The notes under the pieces were generated by a model. The model was given only the letters and a program-made list of their open reading frames with translations, was not told the DNA's origin and did no database searches. From NCBI GenBank assembly GCA_026119935.1, contig JALRMH010000026.1:248001-312000 (forward strand): a stretch of 64,000 nucleotides of DNA. The letters run 5' to 3'. The translations under genes were made by a program, and so were the position numbers. The stretch comes from Endothia cerciana (taxonomy: Eukaryota; Ascomycota; Sordariomycetes; Diaporthales; Cryphonectriaceae). Positions 33,089-43,432 of this stretch are shown one piece after another (the first letter of the stretch is position 1; each line of letters opens with the position of its first letter).

Positions 33089-35418
33089 ATGTCGTCCTCG
33101 ACGAAATGGAGAGAGGAGCAGGTCCTCGTGATCTGCCCCGGGTCCTCCACCACCATGGCCCAGCTCGGCTGCAGCGAGCTCACGCCGCCGTCGCAACGCT
33201 TCCCGACGCGCATGTTCAGGGATGAGGAGACGGGCGAGTGGAGGCCGTATCACACGTACAAGAGGAAGAAGAAGACGGCCGGTGGCGGCGCCGATGGCAG
33301 TGCTGATGGGGCCGCAAATGGCGGGGCGAAGAAGGACGAGGAGGACGAGTATGAGCTGGTCGAGGATCCCGATTCTGACGAGGGCGCGGTCTACCCTATA
33401 CAAGGTATGTCGTCGAGAGACCGGTTGTCCGGCAGGCGATTCCAGCCTTCCGGCGACAGTTGTGCATGGACCGCGCAGGCTAACACGCCCTCAAAGGCGG
33501 CTGCATAGTCCACATGGACGCCTTCCTCGCCTTCCTCGACCACGTCCACAGCATGCTCACCACCACCTACCACAACACCCCCATCGTCCTCATGGCATCG
33601 CCTCAGTGGACCCGTCCCCACTGTGAGGCCATCGCTAGGTACATCTTCGAGAAGACGCGGACCCCTGCGCTCTGCCTCATCCACTCGGGTGTCGCGACGC
33701 AGTACGGCCTGCGGTGGCCCAGCATGACGGTCGTCGACATCGGCTACGAGAAGGTCGACGTCACGTGTCTCCACGAGAACCGGGTGGTCAGCCACAGGGA
33801 CGTCCTCGACGTTGCGAACGAGGGGGCGATCTCGGGCGGGGAGGTGTTCACGAGGAGGTTGCTGGAGCTGTTGAGGGAGAGGGAGAAGGAGTTCACGCAC
33901 GAGATGGCCGAGCAGCTGAAGAAGAGCCCGATCTGTGAGGTGCTGCCGTACGCAGCGGACCAGCCCGAGCTGATGGAGCTGCCGACCGCATCCCCATCTC
34001 AGCCGAGCGCGCCCTCGGGGTCTGCGTCCGCGCTGGCGCCTGCGGCTGCTGCGTCGGGGACCACGGTTGGTGATGCGCTCGCGGCTATGGACGGAGACGA
34101 CGCCGACGACAAGAACGGCGATAATGATGGTGTCCTCGACATCGCGAACATCGTTACGAGCGGCCAGACGAAGGAGTTTCTGGCGAAGAAGGAGAAGGAG
34201 AAGGCCGAGAAGGCAAAGGCTGGCAAGAAGGGTAAGGGTCCGGAGGCTGCCGATGCGAACAAGCCGACCCGGTTGCCAAACGCCAAGAGGCTGAGGAACA
34301 CATTCCACTACGAAGAGATCATCCAGGAGGAACCATCTGTGCCGGCACCCAAGGCCAATGGCGCCTCGAGGCAGGAGGAGGAGGAGGAGGAGGAGGAGGA
34401 GGAGGAGGGGGGGGAGGAGGAGGAGGAGGAGGAGCAGCAGCAGAAGCAGGAGACTGCGCAGCCTGCTGCCGGGAAGGAGCCGAAGCCAGACGCACCGGCT
34501 GCGGGAGAGGAGAAGCCGAAGGAGCCACAGTCGAGTGCCGACCCCGTCAAATTCGACAACTTCCTGCCACCTCCAGAAGCGACACCTGCGCCCGCGGTGC
34601 CGTCAGAACCACAAGCAAGGCGCGTTCGGCGCGACATCGAAGTCGGTCTGGAACGCTTCACCTTTGCCGACCGCAAGGAGATCGACCGCATTGCCACTGC
34701 CATCTATGAGGCCGTCCAGAACATCGGCGAAATGTACATGCGGCCGGCATGTTGGGAGAACATCGTCTTCGTGGGCAATGGCAGCCGCATTCGCGGCCTG
34801 AAGGACAACATTGTGCAGACGCTGACATCGCGATATCTGATCTCGCCCAGCAGCGCAACCATGTTCACGTCAGAGCTGCCGTCTAACATGGCGACACCAT
34901 CGGGCACGGGCAGCCAGACCCCCACGGGCAGCTTCTCGGGCCCGCCGCACACGATGCCGCTGGGGGCGGGCCCATCGTCCGGCGTCAACCCGCTGCTCCA
35001 AGCCGCGACTACGGCCTCGCTGCAGCAGGCCCAACAACACCCCGGCATGATGACACCTGGCGGGGCCCCCGGGTCGCAGTCGGGCGAGCTGATGCCGTCT
35101 CACCACTTCCACAGCCAGACACCGACGTCGATCAAGGTCGCGCCCACACCAACGTACCTGGCCGAATGGACCAAGCACGGGTTCGAGGAGTCCATGTTCC
35201 TGGGGTCGCTTGTCGCCGCGAGGTTGGCGTTCTGCGTACACAATATCGACGCCCAGGGGCTGGAGGCGCAGAGGCTGATGAGCTTGAACCGGGTCAATTA
35301 CAAGTGAGTGTGTCACATGCAGCCTCCCCCACGCGCAAAGACAAGGCCGTATCGATACTGACTATTGCCCAGTGAGCTCGGCCCCAAAGGCATTCGGACG
35401 CATTCGATGCTGGGCTAG
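33089..35418 (+). CDS. ARP9: Actin-related protein Arp9 (SWI/SNF and RSC subunit)
   Basis: Arp9 is a divergent nuclear actin-related protein in SWI/SNF- and RSC-type chromatin remodellers, where it pairs with Arp7 on the HSA helix of the ATPase. Exons are 33089-33404, 33497-35303 and 35373-35418; 2169 nt, 722 aa. Actin-fold segments include EEQVLVICPGSSTTMAQLG (phosphate-loop position), ALCLIHSGVATQYGLRWPS, TVVDIGYEKVDVTCLHE and ENIVFVGNGSRIRGL, ending NELGPKGIRTHSMLG. Between them lie large acidic and Gln/Ala/Pro-rich inserts (about residues 270-490), including a GAG-coded Glu run at 34375-34433, making it longer than yeast Arp9 (467 aa). The last exon is only 46 nt. Confidence 0.9.
34375..34433 (+). 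repeat. (GAG)n tract coding poly-Glu in ARP9
   Basis: Mostly GAG triplets interrupted by GGG, coding 18 Glu and 2 Gly, followed by CAG triplets. In frame, so length changes would not break the protein. Confidence 0.95.
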
Positions 35419-35964
35419 AGGCACGGCGTAGGAGCGACCGCTCCTAAGAAGTAAAAGTCGGTTTTGATGCGGTCGGAGTTACGTCCTCGGTGGTCTCCCA
35501 GGGTTTGGAAGGAGTTTAGGTGAAAGCAGGGCGGCCCTGTATTTCCCAAGGACGGATCATATGCGAAACCGCTGCCTGCTTGGGCTGCACGCCCAGTTGA
35601 AGATGGCAGGATGGGAGGCGGGGGGGGGGGGGGAGGGACGATGTTCGGTCCATGAGAGACGACATGTACAACAATAATAAGCAAGCTTCACCACGTGCAG
35701 CATGGTATAATTGGATGAGGACAATGCTGATGCATATTAACATGATCCATGTACCTGTTGGGCCTGTGAGTCAATGGGACTACGGGACCAGGAGAAGGCA
35801 TGCCAGACCTAAGAGTCATCGGTTCCAGGCCGAAGCCAGATTCTGATTTTAAAAAGGGCCAGCCAGCCGCAAGTCTCATCCGCCATCCAGCCTCTCTCTC
35901 TCCCCCTCTGTCTGTCTCTCTGGCCATTGTCAAATATTTCGACTTCAGTAAAAACCTCATCGCA
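35419..35964. other. Intergenic region before the RidA-like gene
   Basis: 546 nt, with a 12-base G run at about 35621-35632 and a TCTCTC/CTGTCTGTC pyrimidine stretch at about 35894-35922, just before the RidA-like start. No gene seen. Confidence 0.5.
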
Positions 35965-36661
35965 ATGGCATCATCTCCCGCCCCCTCTCGAAGACTGATC
36001 AGTCCTGGCAGCGCCTTCGAGGCGCAGATAGGCTACCCCAGGGAAGTGGTCGACGGGGACTTCATCTTCGTCTCGGGATGCACAGGGTAAATAACAAACG
36101 AATCCCACCCGGTTTTCTTGTCTTCGCGCCCCGTGGGTCCCCCGCCCCCCCCCCACAACCACCCTCTATCCCAAGCCCCTCACGAGCGACGAGGCCTCGG
36201 GTGGGTGGGTGTGTGTGTGTTGACCCTACCTGGCCGTGCCAAGCACTTGACTGACCCCGCGATCAAAAAGATTAAAAAAAAAAAACCAAAAAAAAAAAAC
36301 CAGCTACGACTACGGGACCCAGACTATCTCGGGCGACGTGGCCGAGCAGGCGGAGCAGTGCATGCGCAACATCTCGGCGGCGCTGCAGGAGGCGGGGCCG
36401 GGCGTGGGCGACATCGTCCGTGTGCGGTACGTCCTCCTGGACCGCGACGACTTCCCCGGGACGTGGCCCGTCCTGCGGCGGTGGCTCGGCGAGGCCCGGC
36501 CGGCGGCGACGATGGTGGCGGCGGGCCTGATGGAGGAGGCGATGAGGATCGAGATCGAGGTCACTGCGGTCAGGAGGATGGGGGGGGACGACGAGGAGGG
36601 GCAGCACCGGGGGCGGCAGCAGCAGCAGCAGCAGAAAGGGGTCCGTCCTAAGCGGTCTTGA
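35965..36661 (+). CDS. RidA/YjgF/YER057c-family protein
   Basis: RidA proteins hydrolyse reactive enamine/imine intermediates such as 2-aminoacrylate; divergent members have other or unknown roles. Exons are 35965-36086 and 36304-36661; 480 nt, 159 aa. Visible are ISPGSAFEAQIGYPREVVDG, FIFVSGCTGYDYGTQTISGD, QAEQCMRNISAALQEAG, IVRVRYVLLDRDDFPGTW and ARPAATMVAAGLMEEAMRIE with the conserved Arg and Glu of the active-site region. A Gln/basic tail beyond the fold (residues about 140-159) is not conserved in the family. The 217-nt intron is long and has A runs, not pyrimidines, before its acceptor (see findings). Confidence 0.88.
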
Positions 36662-37529
36662 CACACCTGCAATGTAATGAAACGGGGGCTCACCTGGGGC
36701 CGGTGAGTTGGTCTTGGAGTTGGGGCCCGCGGGGGGGGGGGGGGGGCGAGGGCGCAAGGTTGTGTCTAGGTCGCCGAGGGCCCCAGCTTTCCTAGGCCCT
36801 GGCCACAATATTTTTTATACTATGCCTCGGGCGGGTCGCCGAATGCTGGGTCACGCGGGTGGCTGCAGCGGGATCAGAGATCTGCTGGGTTTTCCTCGTC
36901 GCATCCGAGACAAAGGGCCCTTTAGGTTAGGACTTGGCGCTGGTCGACATGGTCCCGGCGGGCCGGTAACGCGCCTTTGCCCGTGTGTGGAGGAGGTCGT
37001 TGAGACAAGCAGAACGGCCGTACATAGTATCAAGGGCAGCTGGACCTCTCTGGGCTGGGGGCGGGTGGCGGGGGGGCGAGAGGTTGCTCGACTTCTTGTC
37101 ATGAGATGACAAAAACCCTGCAGAAATCCTCTGAACCTCCTCTTCCTCCTGGTCCTCCTCCTCGGCGTTCATCAAGGGCTCCACACCGGCTTTTCCTGCT
37201 GGAAAGGCTAGCATGGCCCGGGCGAAAGGGATGGTCGCTATCCACCCACCAGGGACCCACGCCCCCAAGGACCGGCGACCACAAAGAGCATGATCTCTGG
37301 TGGAGGGGGGGGACACTCCTGGGTCGGCAGGCCAGATATTTAGTTCTCGTTGCTGCTGCCCTCTTTGTTCAGGCTTTCTTCTTGCGACAAGCCCCCTTTC
37401 CCGGGCTTCCTTTTTTTTTTCTTTTTTCTTTCCTTTCCTTCTTTTCCTTCTCAGCCAGTTCTGTGTAGATAAACTTTCGGGATATGAGTTTGAGAGGTTC
37501 GGGGATCCGGAGGGAGGAAGAGAGAGACC
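36662..37529. other. Intergenic region, G-rich start and pyrimidine-rich end
   Basis: 868 nt with a 15-base G run at 36731-36745 and a T/C-rich segment at about 37371-37460 (TTTCTTTTTTC-like) just ahead of the transporter gene, fitting a promoter/leader. No coding sequence recognised. Confidence 0.5.
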
Positions 37530-38602
37530 ATGGACACGATCATCACCGGCTCGGCCTTTGGGGCCGGCCTCGTCGCCTCGGGCATGTTTCAGCCCTACCT
37601 GATAGCCTCGCAGTTCACGTTCCAGAAATGGAACATGGCGCAGACGTTCCTGACAGCCACGGGCTGTAGTGCGTAAGTACACAAGCGCCGAAGCCCACCG
37701 GCAGCCCGTCCCCTGCTCCTCCCAGAGACCTGACGGTGCTCTATAGCCTCTGCGTCGAACTCCTCCGCCGGCTGGGCCACCCGGTACCGCCGCCCCGGTC
37801 CTGGTCCCCCACCGGCATCACCGGGTCCGCCGTGGACGGGAACGTCCTCGGCGGCCTCATCCTCGGCGTGGGCATGTCCCTCTCGTCGTCGTGCCCCGGC
37901 ATGGTCTTCCCGCAGATCGCACTGGGCATCCCGTGGGCGCCCGCCATCATCGCGGGGGCCTCCGCGGGCGGCATCTGCTGGGCCGCGGTCCTCCGCCCCT
38001 GGACCGCGGCCAGGCGGGAGGGGAGGGCGGCGGCCGGGAGACGGCCGGCGGAGAGCCTGGCAGGGGCCCTGGGCACGAGGCCGGCCACCGCGCTCCTGGC
38101 CTACGAGGCCGCCCTCGCGGCCGCGGTGGCCGCCATGGTGGCCGCGCCGGCCCCCTCGGCCCCGTCGCCGGTCCACCCCGTGGCGGGGGGCCTGGTCATC
38201 GGCGGCGCGCAGGCGGTCTCCCTGCTCCTGCGCGGGTCGCTCCTGGGAGTGTCGACCTGCTACGAGCAGCTGGGCGACTGGGTCGTGTGGCTGGCCGGGG
38301 GGCGGAGGAGGAGGCAGGCCCGGCCTGGGATGTCCGCCGTGCTGTTCCCGGTGGCGATGGTGGCCGGCGCGTGGCTGCTGGCCCGCCTGAGGCCGGACCT
38401 GGTGCCCGGCGCTGCCGCCCCGGCGGGCATGGGCCCGACGAGGGCCTTCGCGGGCGGGTTCCTCATGGCCGTGGGTTCGAGGATGGCAGGCGGGTGCGCG
38501 TCGGGGCACGGGATCAGCGGGATGGCCCTGATGTCGACGTCGAGCTTCGTCACGATGGCGTGTGTCTTTGCGGCGGCGGCGGCGGCGGCGTCTCTGGGCT
38601 GA
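37530..38602 (+). CDS. YeeE/YedE-family transporter (thiosulfate/sulfur uptake type)
   Basis: Multi-span membrane protein of the YeeE/YedE (DUF395) family; the studied bacterial YeeE imports thiosulfate through conserved cysteines. Exons are 37530-37672 and 37726-38602; 1020 nt, 339 aa. Features are an N-terminal FGAGLVASGMFQP helix, LGGLILGVGMSLSSSCPGM with Cys about 104, AGGFLMAVGSRMAGGCASGH with Cys about 305 near the C-terminus, and several long hydrophobic segments, roughly 8-9 helices. The GCPG/GGC-type motifs on the two halves are those lining the YeeE pore. Codon use is extremely GC-biased (Ala/Gly/Arg-rich, poly-Ala end). Sulfur uptake is inferred from the family only; the membrane is not known. 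Confidence 0.87.
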
Positions 38603-38638
38603 CGGGCGAGCGTGAGGGTATCACCCCGGCGCGGGATC

Positions 38639-38725
<87 letters not shown>

Positions 38726-39094
38726 ATATTTGGGACATGGGAGACATTCGCCCCAGGCTGTGTGTGTCCATATCCCCCGGCTCCCGGCTCCCGGCTCCGG
38801 GCTGTGCGGCTGTGGCCCGAGGGGCGCCCCCGCAGGGCCACGGCAGAGCACGTGCCTCGGCTCTCTAACCGAGGCTCGCGGTGCAATGGTGCAGAAGTGA
38901 ACATCAAGTGTCGGCTGGAGTAGAGGTGTGACATCCTCCCGTGCACACATCCTGTCCTCACATTCTGCCCTCGGCCCGGGCTGATCAATAATAATACCTC
39001 GTCTCTCCTTCGCCTTTATCTGCTGGGTCACTACCACCCTCTGAAGCCGTACGGCCACAGGACCACAGACGGACTCGCAGCACCCGAGGTTCCC
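38603..39094. other. Intergenic region with CA/TA microsatellite
   Basis: 492 nt between two same-strand genes; begins with a long compound microsatellite 40 bp after the transporter stop. No coding sequence recognised. Confidence 0.55.
38642..38728 (+). repeat. Compound (AC)n(AT)n(GTAT)n microsatellite
   Basis: About 18 AC units, then about 17 AT units, then TATG repeats. The TA part can form a cruciform. Location right after the transporter gene suggests it lies in the 3' UTR. Confidence 0.95.
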
Positions 39095-40257
39095 ATGCCG
39101 CCCAGGATGCCTGTCGCCCTGACGATAAAGAAGATTGATGGGCAGCCGGGCAAGGTGTACTATCCGTTAGTCCTCCGTAAGCCCCGGCTCGGGCTGAGAC
39201 AGGTCTGGCTGACATGTGTTCCAGCCTCCAGCTCAAGGAGGTGCCCATGCCGAGCCCGGGCCCGCGACAGGTCCTCATCCGCCTCAACGCCGCGGCCCTC
39301 AACCACAGGGACCTCTTCATCAGGCAGCACCTCTACCCGGGCATCTCCTTCGCCCACCCCATGCTGGCCGACGGGCAGGGCACCGTCGTGGGGTCCGGCG
39401 CCCAGTGCACGCGCGGCCTCCTGTCCAAGGACGTCATCATACTCCCCCTGCGGGGCTGGGACGCGCACCCGGACGGGCCTGAGGACCCCGGGCGGTACGG
39501 CGTGATCGGCGCGACGCAGCTGTGCGACGCGGGGACCGCGCAGGAGTACCTGGTCTGCGGCGAGGACGACGTCGAGGTCGCGCCGCCGCACCTGTCCGCG
39601 GTCGAGGCGGCGGCGCTGCCGCTCGTGGGCCTCACGGGGTGGAGGGCGCTGGTCACCAAGACGGGGGACAACGCCGGCCGCGGGCGGAACATCCTCGTGA
39701 CGGGCATCGGCGGCGGCGTCGCGCTGCAGGTCCTGCAGTTCGCCGTCGCGCTGGGGTGTAACGTGTACGTCACGAGCGGGGATGCGGCCAAGATCGACAG
39801 GGCAGTCAGGATGGGCGCCAGGGGCGGCGTTTCCTACCGGGACAAGGGCTGGGATAAGCTGCTGTTGAGACAGCTGCCGGAGGACAGGCCCTTCCTGGAT
39901 GCGGTTATCGACGGCGCCGGGGGCGATATCGTCAGCAGGACGGTGAGGCTGCTCAAGCCGGGAGGGGTCATCTCGCAGTACGGGATGACGGTGTCCCCGA
40001 AGATGGAGTGGTCCATGCCGGCGGTGCTGAAGAACATCGAGCTGAAGGGCAGCACAATGGGCTCGAGGCACGAGTTCAGGGAGATGATCAGGTTCGTGCG
40101 GGAGAGGCAGATCCGGCCGGTCGTCAGCCGGGTCGTGAAGGGGCTGAAGAACCTGGACGACATCGACGGTCTCTTTGTGGACATGAAGGACGGGAAACAG
40201 TTCGGGAAGCTGGTTATTGATATCTCGGCGGAGACTGGGGTGTCCTCGAAGCTGTAA
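39095..40257 (+). CDS. Medium-chain dehydrogenase/reductase, zinc-free quinone-oxidoreductase type
   Basis: NAD(P)H-dependent oxidoreductase of the MDR superfamily; substrate not predictable. Exons are 39095-39165 and 39225-40257; 1104 nt, 367 aa; a second Met at 39107 could also start it. The catalytic N-terminal fold shows PRQVLIRLNAAALNHRDLFI and ADGQGTVVGSG, with no catalytic-zinc cysteine at the GHE-like position. The Rossmann part has LVTGIGGGVALQVLQFAVAL and DAVIDGAGGDIVSRTVRLL. The C-terminus GLFVDMKDGKQFGKLVIDI is usual. Very GC-rich, like the YeeE/YedE gene just upstream. Convergent with KRR1 (160 nt between stops). Confidence 0.88.
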
Positions 40258-40417
40258 CCTATACCTGTACGAGTAGAGTAGCACGAGTCTTGCTCGGGTC
40301 ACAATGTTTTTAAGGCAGAAAGACAACAAGTTGGCCTGTACACTGGCCGGGTATCGAAAAGGCCCATGCGAGGTCCACCGGGGGGGGGGGGGGGTAGGAG
40401 ACCCAGGGTCCAGCGGC

Positions 40418-41531
40418 TCAGCTCGTGGCCTCCTTGTCCTTCCTCCTCCTCTTCGCTTCCTGCCCCGGCTCCTCTGGCGGGACAAACTCCCGCTCCCGCT
40501 CCCGCTTCTTCTCCTCTTTCCTCTGCCTTGCCTTCTCCTCCCGTCCTGCCCTCGCTGCCCGCTCCTTTGCCTGCTTGCCCAGGAAGTACTCGCCGCTCTC
40601 GATCTGGAGGTCCACCTTGCTCCTCTCGGGTGCCGGCGGGAACGCCGTGTACACCTTCCTGCTCTTGTCCGTGACGTTGTGCGGAACCCGCCGCTTGCTC
40701 AGGTTCTTCTTGAAGTGGGGCAGGAAGCGGTCCCAGCTCTCGCCCGCCAGCTCAGGATCCTTTGCCAGCTCCCTCTTGATCATCAGCTCCTTGATCAGGT
40801 ATATCGGGTGGACATTGTGCATGCAGTCCTCGACGACCCTCCTGACCTCCTTCAGCGATTTGTAGGGACCCATGGCGCTGACGGTGTTGCCGTGGACCAG
40901 GATGTATGTCTCGGTCAGTAGCTCAAGGGCCTTCAGGGTCGACCCGTTCGGCCCCAGAATCCTCTGCCGCCGCTTTGCGAACTTCTCCTTGTTCCCGACC
41001 AGGCTCCGGATCTTGATGATATCGCAGGCCACGCCATCCTCGAGGATCTTGACCGCCTGAGGCGCCGGTACGCTTCGGGCCAGCAGTTTTATGAGGTCAC
41101 GGGCGTTCAGGATGGCGGCGGGGTCGAACGTCTTGCGGGTCGTCGTGACGGTCATCATACCCTCGACCAGGTCCAGCGTGCAGGCGATGCCGTGCTTCTC
41201 GAGTGCTCGCGTGACGAGAGGCCACTGCCGGGTGCCGGTGTCAGTGCCGCATTCCCATCCGGCCGCAAGGGGGGGGGGGGGGCGACGAGACTTACTGCCT
41301 CTTTCAGGTAGACCTCGCGGTACTTTGGGAACAGGACTGTGAACGTCGACTCCTCTGCAAAGATGCCGCCTGCGTTGTCCTCACGCCTGAAGGCTGGGAC
41401 CTCCCACTTGTTGATGTCGTCCGTGTCCCACCTTGCAGAGTGAGAGGTTAGCAACCAGGGCCGAAGAATGCCATGCAGAGGGGGGCAGGGGGTGGCACGC
41501 ACGGCTTGTCCTTGTCGTGCTTGGTCGTCAT
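40418..41531 (-). CDS. KRR1: KRR1 small-subunit processome component
   Basis: Nucleolar KH-domain protein needed for pre-18S rRNA processing and 40S assembly. Exons on the minus strand are 41531-41503, 41431-41296 and 41224-40418; 972 nt, 323 aa. The start MTTKHDKDKPWDTDDINKWE fits the family. KH-like segments include VACDIIKIRSLVGNKEKFAKRR around RRQRILGPNGSTLKALELL, and YILVHGNTVSAMGPYKSLKE, which is the Krr1 hallmark. The C-terminus is a Lys/Arg/Glu-rich tail ending KRRRKDKEATS. The second intron contains a 13-base run (G on the + strand, C in the transcript) at about 41270-41282. Confidence 0.95.
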
Positions 41532-43432
41532 CGTGACGGAAAGGGCTGCGTAGGATCTGAATGGTACAGCTATTCTCGATGTCGAGGCACGGGATTGCAG
41601 CGCAGGCGGAGGAAAAGCTGCTCTGCCCGGCAGAAAATAAATTCTGGCCGCCTCGGCAGGCAGCCAACCAACCTGGGCCCGGCGGCCGTCTGGACCGCTC
41701 CTTAGGTAATCAGAAGCCCCTCCCATCCCAGGCCAGTCGGGGTCGCTGCCGTCTGCTATAGTGCAGCAGGGGGCTCCCTGTCTGTTATGTTAGTCCTATT
41801 TACCCCTGACTGTCCTCTCCTTTGGGTATGTACCTACTAGTAGTACTGTGGTATAGCAAGCAGGCTTCTTGTTTTGGCCTCTTGAGAATGAATTCCATCT
41901 CCGAAAGCTCTTGTCCGTGGTCACCTCCCCATGTCATTTCGACCCGTTATTTGCTCCTGGCGGATGACCCCAAGGATACTACATACATGTGGCCGGCAGG
42001 GGAAGGGAATCAGGGATCTAAAAATATCTTAAAATAAGCTTCTCGCTCCGCAGATGATCTGCAGCCACCGAATCTGTCCTGATATTGCGGCGAGCAGGGT
42101 CAACAACGAAAGTTCAGTTGTTCGACACGGCGGCTAGATCAGACCCGGGGGGGGGGGGCCATCTGTCCCTTGCGTGTCGCTGCAGACTTCATGACGGTAA
42201 CCTCTTCTCCCATGATGGAGAAGAGACTGGCAGGCCGAGATCACACACACTTATATGTGTGTCAAAGGTACGGAAATACTCGTACCACATAATGTACAGC
42301 GAGTGCATGCAATGCGCACCGGCGCCCTCAAGCCGCCTTGACGCTCACGCCTACCCCGTCGCCCACACCCCATGATCTGGTCACCAGTAGCGGTATCAAT
42401 TGGGCTAGGCAGGGAGACGAACGCTTCTACGTCGTCGACGACCTAGGCGCCCCGTGGGCGGTCTTCCCTGGGAATCCGACAGAGGGGGATCGCCTCACAC
42501 AGCCTGTTGCTGTCCCACCAGAGAATTATCATCAGGTTGGAGAGAGTCACGCGGCAGGGCCCCTCCGTGGCAGATTATCGCAATATGCCACCTCCCCCAC
42601 AGTCCGTATTCGGGCGTAGAGACTGGGTTGGGGGCCCGAAGGGGGGGGGTATGGGAGGCGGGGTGAGAATCTCCTCGCTCCAGCCCGTATTCAATCAATC
42701 ACCTTTTTTTACGCGGCAGTCAGGGGCACGCAGGAACTAGGGGCCCTTCTCGGCAGCCTCGTCATAATTTGCCCAGCCAGATCGATCACCTCGTCTCCTG
42801 TCCGCTACATCCATCTCCTCCTTCTAGCTACTGCTCACTCTCTCATTCCTCTTGCCGTTCGTCTACTACTGTATTGTAATGGTCTGAAGCTTCGTAAAAA
42901 CAAAAGAATAAGAAAAAACCCAACAAGGAAAAACAAAGCTCGACCTGCTGGCCGTTCTTCTTCTTCTTCTTCTTCTTCTTCTTCTACATTGCTTCTACGT
43001 TAATCTTCGAGCCGCTCATTTGATTCCTGGTGTTATAATATCAACCCCTCAGACCTCAACAGCCCCTCGTCGACTGCTTCCGCTGGAGACCGCGATCCCC
43101 TCCCGATACTAGGCGATTCGCGACGACAACACAGGATTCTCCATAAGCTGCACTGCGCCCCCGTCCCATCCCCGAACTCCAACAGCAAGTTTGAGGATAG
43201 CCCGCCTCATCCAGCCGTCTCGAGGCTTCATCTCCCGAAGCAGCCGGGTCTTCCTCTCCCCCATCCCCCAACCCCCCCGGCATAACACGACCACCCCTCG
43301 CCGCCGTCCCCAACCGTCAAGCTGGCTCCTCCACGCTCCCCGTTGCTGCCGCCGCCAGTGCCCTACTTGGCCTTGACGCCACCGCCAGACCATACGTGCC
43401 AGCTCCCACCCCTCAACCTCCCAATCCTCAAG
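41532..43432. other. 1.9 kb intergenic region (KRR1 / GATA-factor divergent promoters)
   Basis: Holds the KRR1 promoter and the upstream region and leader of the GATA-factor gene. A palindromic ACACACTTATATGTGTGT lies at about 42244-42262. A 9-10 base G run is at about 42148-42157 and a TTC tract at 42957-42985. The final 600 bp are rich in CCT/CCG, typical of a long leader. No coding sequence recognised. Confidence 0.5.
42957..42985 (+). repeat. (TTC)n microsatellite
   Basis: About nine TTC units, roughly 450 bp before the GATA-factor start codon. Confidence 0.9.

Noticed and set aside
33391..34308. 305-codon open frame antisense to ARP9
   Set aside because: Arg/Leu/His-rich translation opposite a real gene with GC-ending codons; no domain.
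37595..38509. 304-codon open frame antisense to the YeeE/YedE gene
   Set aside because: Extreme GC bias removes stops from all frames here; the + strand frame has clear family motifs and membrane helices.
39160..40485. 441-codon open frame antisense to the MDR gene
   Set aside because: Shadow frame opposite a GC-rich gene; composition is Arg/Pro/His-rich and no family is visible.
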